A stretch of DNA of 64,000 bases from Sulfidibacterium sp964456625 (GTDB lineage Bacteria > Bacteroidota > Bacteroidia > Bacteroidales > F082). The stretch spans positions 1-64,000 of the forward strand of contig CAYWBO010000004.1 in NCBI GenBank assembly GCA_964456625.1. The letters run 5' to 3'. Of the stretch, positions 15,549-24,199 are shown one piece after another. The notes beneath the pieces were generated by a model. It worked only from the letters and a program-made list of their open reading frames with translations. It was not told the origin of the DNA and made no database searches. How positions within the stretch are numbered: the stretch's first letter is position 1; each line of letters opens with the position of its first letter. A program made the position numbers and the translations under genes.

Positions 15549-17174
15549 ATGGACAGATTATTATTACTTGGAGATGAAGCAATTGCACAGGGAGCCATCG
15601 ATGCAGGACTCTCCGGTGTATTTGCATACCCCGGCACTCCATCCACAGAAATCACAGAATATATTCAGGGCGCTGATGAAGCCAAAAACAGAAAAATTGC
15701 ATCGGTATGGTCAGCCAACGAAAAAACAGCCATGGAGACCGCCATCGGCATGTCTTATGCCGGAAAAAGGGCATTGGTTTGTATGAAACACGTAGGATTG
15801 AATGTGGCCGCTGATGCTTTTATCAATTCCGCCATTACCGGAGCCAACGGAGGATTGGTCGTCGTTTCCGCCGATGATCCGTCCATGCATTCTTCGCAAA
15901 ACGAACAGGATTCCCGTTTCTACGGGAAGTTTGCCCAGATTCCCATGCTGGAACCCTCAAACCAACAGGAAGCTTATGACATGACCCGTTACGGATTCGA
16001 GCTCTCCGAAAAATTCGGAACTCCTGTCCTGTTACGGATCACCACACGGTTATCGCACTCGCGTTCAGGTGTTGAAAGAAAAGAAATGCTTCCGCAAAAC
16101 AAAATGACGCTACCCGGCGATCTCAAGCAATTCATTTTGCTGCCGGGCATCGCTCGAAAGAGATACGACAGTCTGATCTCCAAACAGGATGCTTTCATGG
16201 ATGACAGTAAAAATGCCGGAAATAACAAATTCTTTGACGGGAAAGACAAAAGCCTGGGTATTATCGCCTGCGGGATTGCCTACAATTATCTGATGGAAAA
16301 TTTCCGTGAAGAAGAGATCCCCTATCCTGTATTAAAAATCGGGCAATATCCTTTATCAAAAAAACAAATCCAGGAATTCTATCATCTCGTGGATTCCGTT
16401 CTTGTGATGGAAGAAGGTTATCCGATCATAGAAGAACTCCTTCGTGGTTACCTCGACGAAGGGAAACCCATCAAAGGAAGAATGGATGGTACCTTGCCCC
16501 GCGTTGGCGAGCTGAATCCCAACCTGGCGGGAAAAGCATTAGGAAAAGAAGTTTCTACAGGTTTTGATGTCCCAAAGGTGATCAAACCCAGGCCGCCACT
16601 GCTCTGCGACGGTTGTTCGCATTGGGATTCTTTTGAAGCCATCAACGCCGTGATGAAGGATTACACACCCGGAAGAGTCTTTTCGGATATCGGATGCTAT
16701 ACTCTCAGCGCGTTGCCACCGCTGGAATCTATCAACAGCTGTGTGGATATGGGCGCTTCCATCACTATGGCCATCGGTGCTGCAGAAGCGGGTCTCGTGC
16801 CTGCCGTGGCCGCCATTGGCGACTCTACGTTTACCCATTCCGGCATGACCGGTCTGCTGGATGCTGTAATCCGGAAAGTTCCCATCACAGTGGTCATCAT
16901 GGACAATGCCACCACTGCCATGACAGGTGGACAGGATTCCGCTGCTTTCGGCAGGCTGGAAGACATCGTAAAAGGGCTGGGCGTTGAAGAAGATCACATC
17001 CGTATCGTTACGCCGTTACGCAAGCTTCACAGTGAAAATGTAAAAGTCTTCAAGGAAGAAATCGCTTATGAAGGCGTTTCCGTGATCATTGCCAGACGCG
17101 AATGTATCCAGACTCTCTCGCGAAGGATGAAATTGAAACATGCTAAAAAAGGATTAGAAAACGTAGCTCAGTAA
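15549..17174 (+). CDS. iorA: Indolepyruvate ferredoxin oxidoreductase alpha subunit, lacking the C-terminal ferredoxin domain
   Basis: 541 residues. The N-terminal pyrimidine-binding domain has GVFAYPGTPSTEITEYI. The C-terminal TPP-pyrophosphate domain has LLCDGCSHWDSFEA (CxxC near 352-355) and a GDST...DNATTAMTGG signature at about 424-456. The enzyme oxidatively decarboxylates aryl pyruvates from aromatic amino acids to acyl-CoA with ferredoxin, in anaerobic amino-acid metabolism. Most archaeal IorA end in a two-[4Fe-4S] ferredoxin domain. Here the tail is short and basic with a single Cys, so electrons must pass to a separate ferredoxin. It is followed 10 bp later by iorB. Confidence 0.93.
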   Translation: MDRLLLLGDEAIAQGAIDAGLSGVFAYPGTPSTEITEYIQGADEAKNRKIASVWSANEKTAMETAIGMSYAGKRALVCMKHVGLNVAADAFINSAITGANGGLVVVSADDPSMHSSQNEQDSRFYGKFAQIPMLEPSNQQEAYDMTRYGFELSEKFGTPVLLRITTRLSHSRSGVERKEMLPQNKMTLPGDLKQFILLPGIARKRYDSLISKQDAFMDDSKNAGNNKFFDGKDKSLGIIACGIAYNYLMENFREEEIPYPVLKIGQYPLSKKQIQEFYHLVDSVLVMEEGYPIIEELLRGYLDEGKPIKGRMDGTLPRVGELNPNLAGKALGKEVSTGFDVPKVIKPRPPLLCDGCSHWDSFEAINAVMKDYTPGRVFSDIGCYTLSALPPLESINSCVDMGASITMAIGAAEAGLVPAVAAIGDSTFTHSGMTGLLDAVIRKVPITVVIMDNATTAMTGGQDSAAFGRLEDIVKGLGVEEDHIRIVTPLRKLHSENVKVFKEEIAYEGVSVIIARRECIQTLSRRMKLKHAKKGLENVAQ

Positions 17175-17184
17175 AAAAGCAATC

Positions 17185-17772
17185 ATGAAAAAAGATATCA
17201 TTTTAAGCGGTGTCGGCGGACAGGGAATATTAACCATTGCCACAGTAATCGGCATGGCAGCACTTTCGGAAGGTTATCAGCTCAAACAAGCCGAGGTTCA
17301 CGGGATGAGCCAGCGCGGCGGCGATGTTCAGTCGCATTTGCGCCTGTCTTCGAATGCCATCGCTTCCGATCTGATTCCGGAAGGAACGGCAGATATGATC
17401 CTGTCGGTGGAACCGTTGGAGTCGTTGCGTTATTTCAACATGCTTGATACCGAAAACGGCTGGCTGATCACCAGCATCAATCCATATAAGAACATTACCA
17501 ATTATCCTGATCTGGAGGATGTCCTTGCCGAGATATGGAAACTTCCCAGACACATTACGCTGGATGCAGAACAGATTGCCAAAGATCTGGGCTCGGTAAA
17601 AGCAGCCAATATTGTTGTGTTGGGAGCCGCTTCGCCTTACCTGGGCTTAAAATACGAATCGCTCGAAAACGCCATTCGCACATTGTTTGCCAAAAAAGGT
17701 GATGCAATCATCGAACTGAACCTAAATGCTCTCAGAAATGGCTGCGAAGTGGCCAATGAGAAAATTAAATAA
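17185..17772 (+). CDS. iorB: Indolepyruvate ferredoxin oxidoreductase beta subunit
   Basis: 195 residues of the gamma-type 2-oxoacid oxidoreductase fold. Signatures are ILSGVGGQGILTIATVIG at the N-terminus and AEVHGMSQRGGDVQSHLRL. It forms the CoA-binding partner of IorA. It starts 10 bp after iorA, preserving the usual order, and the unit ends at a strong terminator 23 bp downstream. Confidence 0.94.
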   Translation: MKKDIILSGVGGQGILTIATVIGMAALSEGYQLKQAEVHGMSQRGGDVQSHLRLSSNAIASDLIPEGTADMILSVEPLESLRYFNMLDTENGWLITSINPYKNITNYPDLEDVLAEIWKLPRHITLDAEQIAKDLGSVKAANIVVLGAASPYLGLKYESLENAIRTLFAKKGDAIIELNLNALRNGCEVANEKIK

Positions 17773-17794
17773 ATTACTCCCCTTCCCTTTTTTT

Positions 17795-17830
17795 AAGGCC
17801 GGCTTAAAAGAGTCGGCTTTTTATTTTTTT
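17795..17830 (+). terminator. Intrinsic terminator of iorAB
   Basis: A 9-bp stem (17795-17803 with 17812-17820, two G-T pairs) and 8-nt loop run straight into a T-rich tract (17818-17830). Confidence 0.85.
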
Positions 17831-17855
17831 AAGGATTTACGAATTCAAATTCTTT

Positions 17856-17863
17856 TAAATTTG
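17856..17863 (+). promoter_or_regulatory. -7 element of M23 lipoprotein gene
   Basis: TAAATTTG matches TAnnTTTG. The predicted transcript start is near 17870, which rules out a TTG start at 17869 and supports the ATG at 17896. Confidence 0.5.
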
Positions 17864-17895
17864 TCGCCTTGTCTCACGCTTACCTAAATCATGAT

Positions 17896-19137
17896 ATGAT
17901 ATTTAAGAATCGCTTTTCTATAGTCACTTTTTTTATCGCAATTTCATTTGTACTAGCCTCATGCTCAACATCTACCCACAGAAAAAAAGCAGAGACGGAG
18001 AGGCCTGCAGCCCTTGCCCCCAAGCCGGCACCTAAAATGATGTACGGTATCAATGTGGACACGCTGAAGGTAGTTCACGGAAAAGTGAAGCGAAATCAGT
18101 TTTTATCGGACATCCTTTTAAAATACGGTGTCAATTATAAAATTATCGACTACATTGCCCGCCATACCCGGGATACTTTTGATGTTCGCAATATGAGGAA
18201 GGGCCAGGAATATGCCATCATCTGTACAAAAGACTCAGCACAAAAACCTCTCTATTTTGTTTATGAGCAATCACCTACCAATTATGTGCGATACAAGTTG
18301 TACGACACAATTTCGGCAGAACTCGGGCAAAAGCCAATCGAAAGAAAGCTGGCCAATTCCGTAGGCATTATTAAAACATCTTTCTGGAATGCCATTCAGG
18401 ACAACGACGACGACATCGCTCTGGCAGTTCGTTTATCTGAAATTTATGCCTGGAATATCGACTTCTTTGAACTCAAGCCCGATGACAAATACAAGGTCAT
18501 TTACAGGAAGTTGTATGTGGATGGTAAATATGCCGGATTGGGCCAGATTTTGGCTGCCGATTTCATTCATGAAGGCGAAAACTACTATGCCTTTTATTTT
18601 GAACAAAAAGGGAAATGGGCGTATTTTGATGAAAACGGGAAGAGTCTGCAAAGGGCATTCTTAAAAGCGCCGCTGAAATATACGCGCATCAGTTCTCACT
18701 TCTCCAACCGGCGCTGGGAACCAATTTTGAAGATCTTTCGCCCGCATCATGGCGTAGATTATGCAGCTCCTTCGGGAACACCGGTGCACGCATTAGGTGA
18801 GGGGGTGATTTCTGCCAAAGGATACCAAAAAATGGGAGGCGGGAACTATATCCGGATCAGACACAACAGTGTTTATACCACACAATATGCGCACCTGAGC
18901 CGCTTTGCCAGAGGAATCCGGGTAGGTGTTCATGTAAAACAGGATCAGGTGATCGGATATGTAGGGATGACGGGACTGGCTACCGGTCCGCATCTGGATT
19001 TCCGTGTCTTCAAAAACGGACGTGCCATTAACCCGCTGAAACTCAAATCGCCGCCATCCATCCCCATCTTAAAAGCCTACAAGCCGGCTTACGATTCTCT
19101 GGTAAGGAAATACATGCCGATGTTGGATTCATTGTAA
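17896..19137 (+). CDS. M23 (LytM) family metallopeptidase lipoprotein
   Basis: 413 residues. A lipoprotein signal (FFIAISFVLASC, Cys23 lipidated) is followed by a long helical and LysM/OapA-like region (about 50-260). The C-terminal M23 domain has HHGVDYAAPSGTPVHALG (near residues 285-302) and the second zinc motif GPHLDFRVF (near 364). It should cut peptidoglycan cross-links or act as an amidase activator at the cell envelope. Both His ligand motifs are present, so it is probably active. It is monocistronic, flanked by a promoter and a 19-bp terminator stem. Confidence 0.9.
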   Translation: MIFKNRFSIVTFFIAISFVLASCSTSTHRKKAETERPAALAPKPAPKMMYGINVDTLKVVHGKVKRNQFLSDILLKYGVNYKIIDYIARHTRDTFDVRNMRKGQEYAIICTKDSAQKPLYFVYEQSPTNYVRYKLYDTISAELGQKPIERKLANSVGIIKTSFWNAIQDNDDDIALAVRLSEIYAWNIDFFELKPDDKYKVIYRKLYVDGKYAGLGQILAADFIHEGENYYAFYFEQKGKWAYFDENGKSLQRAFLKAPLKYTRISSHFSNRRWEPILKIFRPHHGVDYAAPSGTPVHALGEGVISAKGYQKMGGGNYIRIRHNSVYTTQYAHLSRFARGIRVGVHVKQDQVIGYVGMTGLATGPHLDFRVFKNGRAINPLKLKSPPSIPILKAYKPAYDSLVRKYMPMLDSL

Positions 19138-19193
19138 TCCTGATAACTGAAATTCCATGCGGTGAGAAAAAAATTCCCTAACGTGAAAATTAT

Positions 19194-19238
19194 AATTCCC
19201 TGCTTAGGAAAAATAATTTTCCTAAGCAGGGAATTTTC
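19194..19238. terminator. Perfect 19-bp-stem terminator between convergent genes
   Basis: Arms 19194-19212 and 19217-19235 are perfectly complementary around a 4-nt loop. A T-run overlaps the stem end on each strand. It ends the M23 transcript and may also serve the subtilase gene on the other strand, which stops at 19307. Confidence 0.85.
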
Positions 19239-19306
19239 GTGATACAGTTTCTTTTTTATCTATGGTAGCCAAGCATCAAATTAACACCTTGATAATCAAG
19301 TATTAT

Positions 19307-22189
19307 TTATTGTAAAACCAGTTTTATTTTGCTAAATCCTGTCTTCGTTTTCACGACAGCAACATAAACACCTCTTGAGAGTTTCTGTAAATTCATCACA
19401 TAATCCTTTCCGGGGCTGCCCTGATTGTTTTCAAGCCGGCTGACGAGTTTCCCTTCCAGATTGTAAATGGAAATTCCGGTGACGATTTCGTTATCGGGCA
19501 GATAAAAATGTACTAAGCCAGCAGAAGGGTTAGGATAAACTTTGATATTGATACCATTCACCGGGAGTTCTGTCACCCCTGTAGTCGGAATCCCCAGCCA
19601 CTTCCAAATGCCCCTTGACGAAGAGTTTTCATTGAATCCGCCGGCCCAACCCACAGAACTGCTGTAAAACTTAACCGTGGTATACTGGACAGAGTCATCC
19701 AACTGGGTCCAGGTATTTCCTTCATCCAAAGAATAAGAAGAACCGTTTTTGGCAAGATTCTGTGAAATTCCTGTTGTAACCAGCATTCCCTGGTCATTAG
19801 GAACCACAGCCACATCCGATTTAAAATAAGGATCGGTACTGTTAACATTTGTCCAGGTAGCCCCGCCATCTATGGTCTTCACCATGGCCGAATCGGAGAT
19901 ATTACCCGAGTTATCCGTATTTACATAGGTAGCTACTCCCACGCTGTCGTTATGAAAGCCTAACGTCGTTACCTCGGTCAGTCCTGTCGATGTGGCTGTC
20001 CAGTGGTGGCCGCGGTCGGTTGTTTTAAACACCCGGCCTTTATTGGTACCAAACCAAAGCGTAGAATCTCCATAAGCGTCCAACAAACCTGTGTAACCGT
20101 ACTCACCGTTCACAGAAAGAGGAATGTTTCCAGTAGGTACAGCATCCCAGGTTGTTCCTCCGTTCGCGGTGGTATAAATTTGAAAATAACCGCCCACGGG
20201 ATCCCCAAAACACAGTCCGTTGTTTGCATCCCAGAAATAAACACCATCCGGGAAAGAAGAGGTTGAACTAAAATTGGCTGTTGTTTGCTGCGTCCAGGTA
20301 GATCCCCCATCCGTAGTAGCATAAATTCCCTGGTTGCTGGTAGGCGCAGAAGAGGCATTCAGGTAAGTCGCAATCCATGCTTGGGTAGCGCTTATCGCGA
20401 ATAGGTCAGAAACCGTACAGGATGAAGGAACTCCGGAATAGGTTCCCGGAGTCCAGCTGTTTCCGCCGTCGGTGGTTTTGGTAAACTCAAGAATATTGGC
20501 ACCGTTCCCGGATCCGTCGTATGCATTGGCCCAGACCACATCAGGACTAACAATACAAATGTGGTCAATACCCCTGCTTTGGGCAGAGAATCCAGTTGCC
20601 TGGGGCAACCATGCTCCCGAGACCAGCGGATAGACCACGATATAATTCGTTTTCGTTTCCGTATTGCTGTGTGTACCGTCCGACACGGTTAAACTAACCT
20701 GATAAGTTCCCGGATTCGAGTATAAAATGTTGGTGGGATTCTGCTGGGTAGATGTTGTAGGCGTTCCCCCTTCAAATTTCCAGTTCCACGAGGTTATATT
20801 TCCAGTGGATTTGTCAGTGAAATTAACCGTCCCTCCTTCCGGGACAGAAACCGAACTGGCGGAGAAATTTGCTACAACAGTTTGATTAGCCAAAGTATCC
20901 TGCACAGCAAGTAAAGCTTTGTAGGCATCAATCCTGCCGGCCCCCAGTTTCCCAAGGAACATGGGGTTCTCCCCATCAATGTTATCACAGGTAGCCTTTA
21001 AAATCGCTTCCAGCTTTTCCGGCGTAAGTAATGAATCCTCCGACAACATCAATCCGCATAATCCGGCCACAATGGGGCTTGCCATGGAGGTGCCTTCCAT
21101 ATAACCATATTGGGTAGTCAGTTCGTCTACCGTGCTAAAGATCCCCTTTCCATTCGCATTGCTGCCTCCCGGAGCACAGACATCCACAAAGCTTCCGTAT
21201 TGTGAAAATGGAGCTTTAGTATCGTCGGAGTTCGTAGCAGCTACTGCAATCACGTGATTGTAAGCAGCAGGATAAGTAACATTGCTGTTTCCGTCGTTAC
21301 CGGCAGAAGCCACTATAACACATCCTTTATTGTAGGCATAGTTCACAACATCCTGACCCGTCTGATAATAGCCGGAACCTCCCCAGGAAAGATTCATCAC
21401 GTTAGCACCATGGTCGGCAGCCCAAACGATTCCCTGATACCCATAATACATTCGGGTACCATCGGAAGTATCTGGAGCTACTTTGATGGCCATCAGACTT
21501 ACATTAAATCCTATCGAAGCAATCCCGATTGAGTTATTCGTTTCAGCTCCCGCCAAACCGGAAGTATGCGTTCCATGAGACCAATCGATAGTCTGTTTCG
21601 GAGGAGAAGGGTCGTTGTCGCCGTTGGCAATATCTATTTCATTCACAATCTTATTCTTCAAATCAGGGTGGTTGACGTCGACGGCATTATCTACAATCGC
21701 AATTTTAATGGCCGAGTCACCTTTTTGAATACCCCAGGCCCCAGCCGCCTGTATGACGCCCAGATACCAATTATAGTCAGACGAGCGATTAAAATAATCA
21801 TCGTTGGGCTTAAACATAATCCTGAACAACGGAGCTTTTTCAGCATAGGCCACCGTACTGTCTTTTTCCAGCGCATGAATAAGACTGTCGACGCCATGAA
21901 TATCTTTAAAGTGCAACAGATACGTTCTTTGCAGCTTTGCATCATTGGCCTGATAAAAGGGCCTTTCCACCTGGGTGATCTGATAAGTACTTTGGAGGGC
22001 ATCGAGGAAAGCCACCTGATTTACTGCGAGGACGCCCTTATAGTTTCCGCTGATGACCGGTGAAGAAGCTTTAAGCTGAAAGTAAATCTCGCCATCGATA
22101 GCGTTTGTATCCACTGTCTGTCCGGCTGCATAATTAATCCCGACAAAAAAGAGTAGAAGAAAAATAAAATATGGTACAGATTTTTTCAT
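19307..22189 (-). CDS. Secreted S8 subtilase with PKD domain, Asp-box repeats and T9SS sorting domain
   Basis: 960 residues from the ATG at 22187-22189. Signal peptide MKKSVPYFIFLLLFFVG. The subtilisin triad is visible: Asp in IAIVDNAVDVNHPD (near 163), His in DWSHGTHTSGLAG (near 206), Ser in GTSMASPIVAGLCG (near 366). A PKD-like domain follows (VVANFSASSVSVPEGGTVNF, then SWNWKFEGG). About 330 residues then hold six Asp-box-like repeats (TTDGGNSWT, TTDGGSTWT, TANGGTTWD, TTDRGHHWT, TIDGGATWT, SLDEGNTWT). The end is a type A T9SS domain (VYPNPSAGLVHF...GVYVAVVKT). It is predicted to be exported and surface-attached or released. The 37-residue longer start is rejected because the promoter lies within it. 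Confidence 0.92.
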   Translation of the reverse strand: MKKSVPYFIFLLLFFVGINYAAGQTVDTNAIDGEIYFQLKASSPVISGNYKGVLAVNQVAFLDALQSTYQITQVERPFYQANDAKLQRTYLLHFKDIHGVDSLIHALEKDSTVAYAEKAPLFRIMFKPNDDYFNRSSDYNWYLGVIQAAGAWGIQKGDSAIKIAIVDNAVDVNHPDLKNKIVNEIDIANGDNDPSPPKQTIDWSHGTHTSGLAGAETNNSIGIASIGFNVSLMAIKVAPDTSDGTRMYYGYQGIVWAADHGANVMNLSWGGSGYYQTGQDVVNYAYNKGCVIVASAGNDGNSNVTYPAAYNHVIAVAATNSDDTKAPFSQYGSFVDVCAPGGSNANGKGIFSTVDELTTQYGYMEGTSMASPIVAGLCGLMLSEDSLLTPEKLEAILKATCDNIDGENPMFLGKLGAGRIDAYKALLAVQDTLANQTVVANFSASSVSVPEGGTVNFTDKSTGNITSWNWKFEGGTPTTSTQQNPTNILYSNPGTYQVSLTVSDGTHSNTETKTNYIVVYPLVSGAWLPQATGFSAQSRGIDHICIVSPDVVWANAYDGSGNGANILEFTKTTDGGNSWTPGTYSGVPSSCTVSDLFAISATQAWIATYLNASSAPTSNQGIYATTDGGSTWTQQTTANFSSTSSFPDGVYFWDANNGLCFGDPVGGYFQIYTTANGGTTWDAVPTGNIPLSVNGEYGYTGLLDAYGDSTLWFGTNKGRVFKTTDRGHHWTATSTGLTEVTTLGFHNDSVGVATYVNTDNSGNISDSAMVKTIDGGATWTNVNSTDPYFKSDVAVVPNDQGMLVTTGISQNLAKNGSSYSLDEGNTWTQLDDSVQYTTVKFYSSSVGWAGGFNENSSSRGIWKWLGIPTTGVTELPVNGINIKVYPNPSAGLVHFYLPDNEIVTGISIYNLEGKLVSRLENNQGSPGKDYVMNLQKLSRGVYVAVVKTKTGFSKIKLVLQ

Positions 22190-22211
22190 TACCGCCTGTT
22201 TTGGAATTAGA

Positions 22212-22241
22212 CAAAAATATTTTACTGGAACTTCCAACAAA
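22212..22241 (-). promoter_or_regulatory. Subtilase gene promoter (-33 and -7)
   Basis: On the minus strand TTTG (22238-22241), an 18-bp spacer and TATTTTTG (22212-22219) match both Bacteroidota elements. The start would be near 22206, 17 nt before the ATG. Confidence 0.65.
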
Positions 22242-22311
22242 GCTATGAAATAAAACCGTGAGGAGGGGGACATAAATATTGTATTGATCTGACTCTGCAA
22301 AAATTTACAAA

Positions 22312-22340
22312 AAAAAGGGTCGCTTAAAGCGACCCTTTTT
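22312..22340 (-). terminator. Terminator of the broken susD remnant
   Basis: Perfect 14-nt arms AAAAAGGGTCGCTT and complement, with an A-run to the left that is a T-tract on the minus strand. It lies 22 bp after the stop of the susD fragment. The T-run on the plus strand makes it potentially bidirectional. Confidence 0.8.
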
Positions 22341-22361
22341 AATCATATATCATTGTGATAA

Positions 22362-22685
22362 CTAATTCTTATCCCAAAATAATTTCTGATTCATGTCATC
22401 CGCACTGAAACCCTGAGCCTTGACGGCAGCGGCCCAATTATCATGGTTCAATGTCTGTTCGTTCGTCGGGTAAGGATATCTGAACGGGAAAGTCTTGGTA
22501 GAACCATAGATGTTAGGCGGTTTGTTCATCATTGGTGCGTCAAGTCTGCGCCATTCAGTCCATGCAAGATACCATCTTGTATAGAAAGAAATCCATGCCT
22601 GGGTACCGATCAGCAGTTTCCAGTTTGCCTGATCATACTTAACATCAGCCTGTGCAAGATAAGCAACTACCTGGTTTTCGTACTT
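22362..22685 (-). pseudogene. C-terminal remnant of a SusD-like lipoprotein gene
   Basis: An open frame of 107 codons without a start ends at the TAG at 22362-22364. It reads KYENQVVAYLAQADVKYDQA, then NWKLLIGTQAWISFY, WTEWRRLDAP and a tail RYPYPTNEQTLNH...KLFWDKN. This matches the C-terminal third of SusD/RagB proteins (compare FRRTGYP and VFWAK in the intact neighbours), but it is clearly a different SusD. The frame runs 23 bp into the duplicated unit and then meets that unit's terminator, so the 5' two-thirds and any partner susC are missing. Either a real deletion or an assembly join produced this. Confidence 0.8.
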
Positions 22686-22688
22686 TAT

Positions 22689-22724
22689 AAAAAAGCAGCC
22701 GGCAGGGAAAATTCCCTGCCGGCT
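22689..22724 (-). terminator. Terminator of susC-susD unit, copy 1
   Basis: Perfect 13-bp arms (22697-22709 and 22712-22724, AGCCGGCAGGGAA and complement) followed on the minus strand by a T6 tract (22689-22694). It lies 48 bp after the susD stop. Confidence 0.9.
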
Positions 22725-22771
22725 ACTATAAAAACTTATTTTACTCGATTGCCGAGCTAATATTACATTAT

Positions 22772-24178
22772 TTACTTAGCCCAGAACACTTTATTATAAA
22801 TTGTTGCTGATGACGGAGTATTCTTGTTATAATTCAACTCGTCCTGTGAATATGGGTACCTGTTAGGAATTCCAAGCTGATTATAAGGAGTCAAAGCAGG
22901 ATAACCCGTTCTGCGGAAATCATTGTAAGCTTCAGTTTGCATGTAAAGCGCTACATATTTCTGATCTAAAATTTCCTGCAAAGAAGGAGAGTCAGCAGTA
23001 CCGGTGTAGGTTGCCACTTTCGCAGCAAGCCAAGCATCGGCATCAGCATCATAAGTGGCATCCAACCCCTTGAACATATCTATGCTGGCCGTCATACCTT
23101 TAACCATATAATCTTTGGCTTTGGTATAATCACCTGCGGCATGATAGGCTTCAGCTGCAATGAACATTTCTTCTGCATAAGTCATAAAGACCGTCGGAGA
23201 ATCCGGCTGACCATAGTAAAGACCAGCATATTCACTTGTTCCGGATGGTGCTTTATAAATCATGCTTCTCGGGTCGCCCATGTATGTGCCACCACCTACA
23301 TCCAGACTATCATCTGCCAATTTGGTAAAGAAACCTGAATTGTTTGAAATATAGCCTGCTCGTTGCTGTTCGTACAAAGCAATCGGATTAGTGGCTGTAG
23401 GAGAAGTCCCAAAATACAAAGCCATATTATCACTGTTTGAACTCATCAGCGGAGCACTTTCAATAATACTGATAACATTGCTGGCCCAATTGGAATTTAC
23501 ATTCGAGAGGTGCAGTGTATATCTGGCTTTCAGTGCCCAGGCTATTTTCAGCCATGCACTGGCATCACCGCCAAAAAAGTAATCGCTGTTAGAAAGGCTG
23601 GCGTCTGTTCCGGACGGAGTTTGCTGCAAATCGCTTATAGCACTGGTAAGCATACTCTGAAGGGTATCATAAATATCCTGTGACTTATCATACTTCGGTT
23701 GCAGGTTTGCTGCACCCTGAAATGCCTCTGAATAAGGGACATCGCCCCAAAGATCAGTGGTATTCCCTAAATAAATAACCATCAGGACTTTTGAAATACC
23801 TTCATAAATCGGTGCATTATCGACAGAAGCCTTTTGCATCATAATTTTGGTACCCATCATACCAGCCTGGGAATACATCGATGCCCATAAGTTGGTCATG
23901 TCACCAGGTCTGATGTTATAGCCACCCATGGTAGCGGCCTGGTTGGATGTTCCAAACGAATACTGCATCCACATGGAAGTGATTCCTACGGCATCATTGC
24001 CGCCCAGAGCAAATCCCATATTAACTTCAATAGCAGGTAAAAGGGTAGCAACAGGTGCATCAGTAATAGCGTCGGGATTTTGATTCATCGACGGGTCTAT
24101 CCACTTTTTCTGACATGATGTAAGAGAAAACATCAGGAACAGGAAAGTGGAGATTGCTATTATATTTAATTTTTTCAT
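22772..24178 (-). CDS. SusD-like nutrient-binding lipoprotein, copy 1
   Basis: 468 residues. Lipoprotein signal with lipobox LTSC (Cys22). Features of the SusD_2/RagB subgroup follow: IDPSMNQNPDAITDAPVATL, QYSFGTSNQAATMGGYNI, DLWGDVPYSEAFQGA and a TPR-like helical core, ending in FRRTGYPAL...NRYPYSQDEL. It sits on the outer-membrane surface as the lid of the SusC transporter and binds the glycan or peptide substrate. It begins 21 bp after susC. The encoded protein is identical to that at 27967-29373. The substrate is unknown; the starch enzymes nearby are suggestive only. Confidence 0.93.
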   Translation of the reverse strand: MKKLNIIAISTFLFLMFSLTSCQKKWIDPSMNQNPDAITDAPVATLLPAIEVNMGFALGGNDAVGITSMWMQYSFGTSNQAATMGGYNIRPGDMTNLWASMYSQAGMMGTKIMMQKASVDNAPIYEGISKVLMVIYLGNTTDLWGDVPYSEAFQGAANLQPKYDKSQDIYDTLQSMLTSAISDLQQTPSGTDASLSNSDYFFGGDASAWLKIAWALKARYTLHLSNVNSNWASNVISIIESAPLMSSNSDNMALYFGTSPTATNPIALYEQQRAGYISNNSGFFTKLADDSLDVGGGTYMGDPRSMIYKAPSGTSEYAGLYYGQPDSPTVFMTYAEEMFIAAEAYHAAGDYTKAKDYMVKGMTASIDMFKGLDATYDADADAWLAAKVATYTGTADSPSLQEILDQKYVALYMQTEAYNDFRRTGYPALTPYNQLGIPNRYPYSQDELNYNKNTPSSATIYNKVFWAK

Positions 24179-24199
24179 GATTTTAACCTTTTAATTTAT

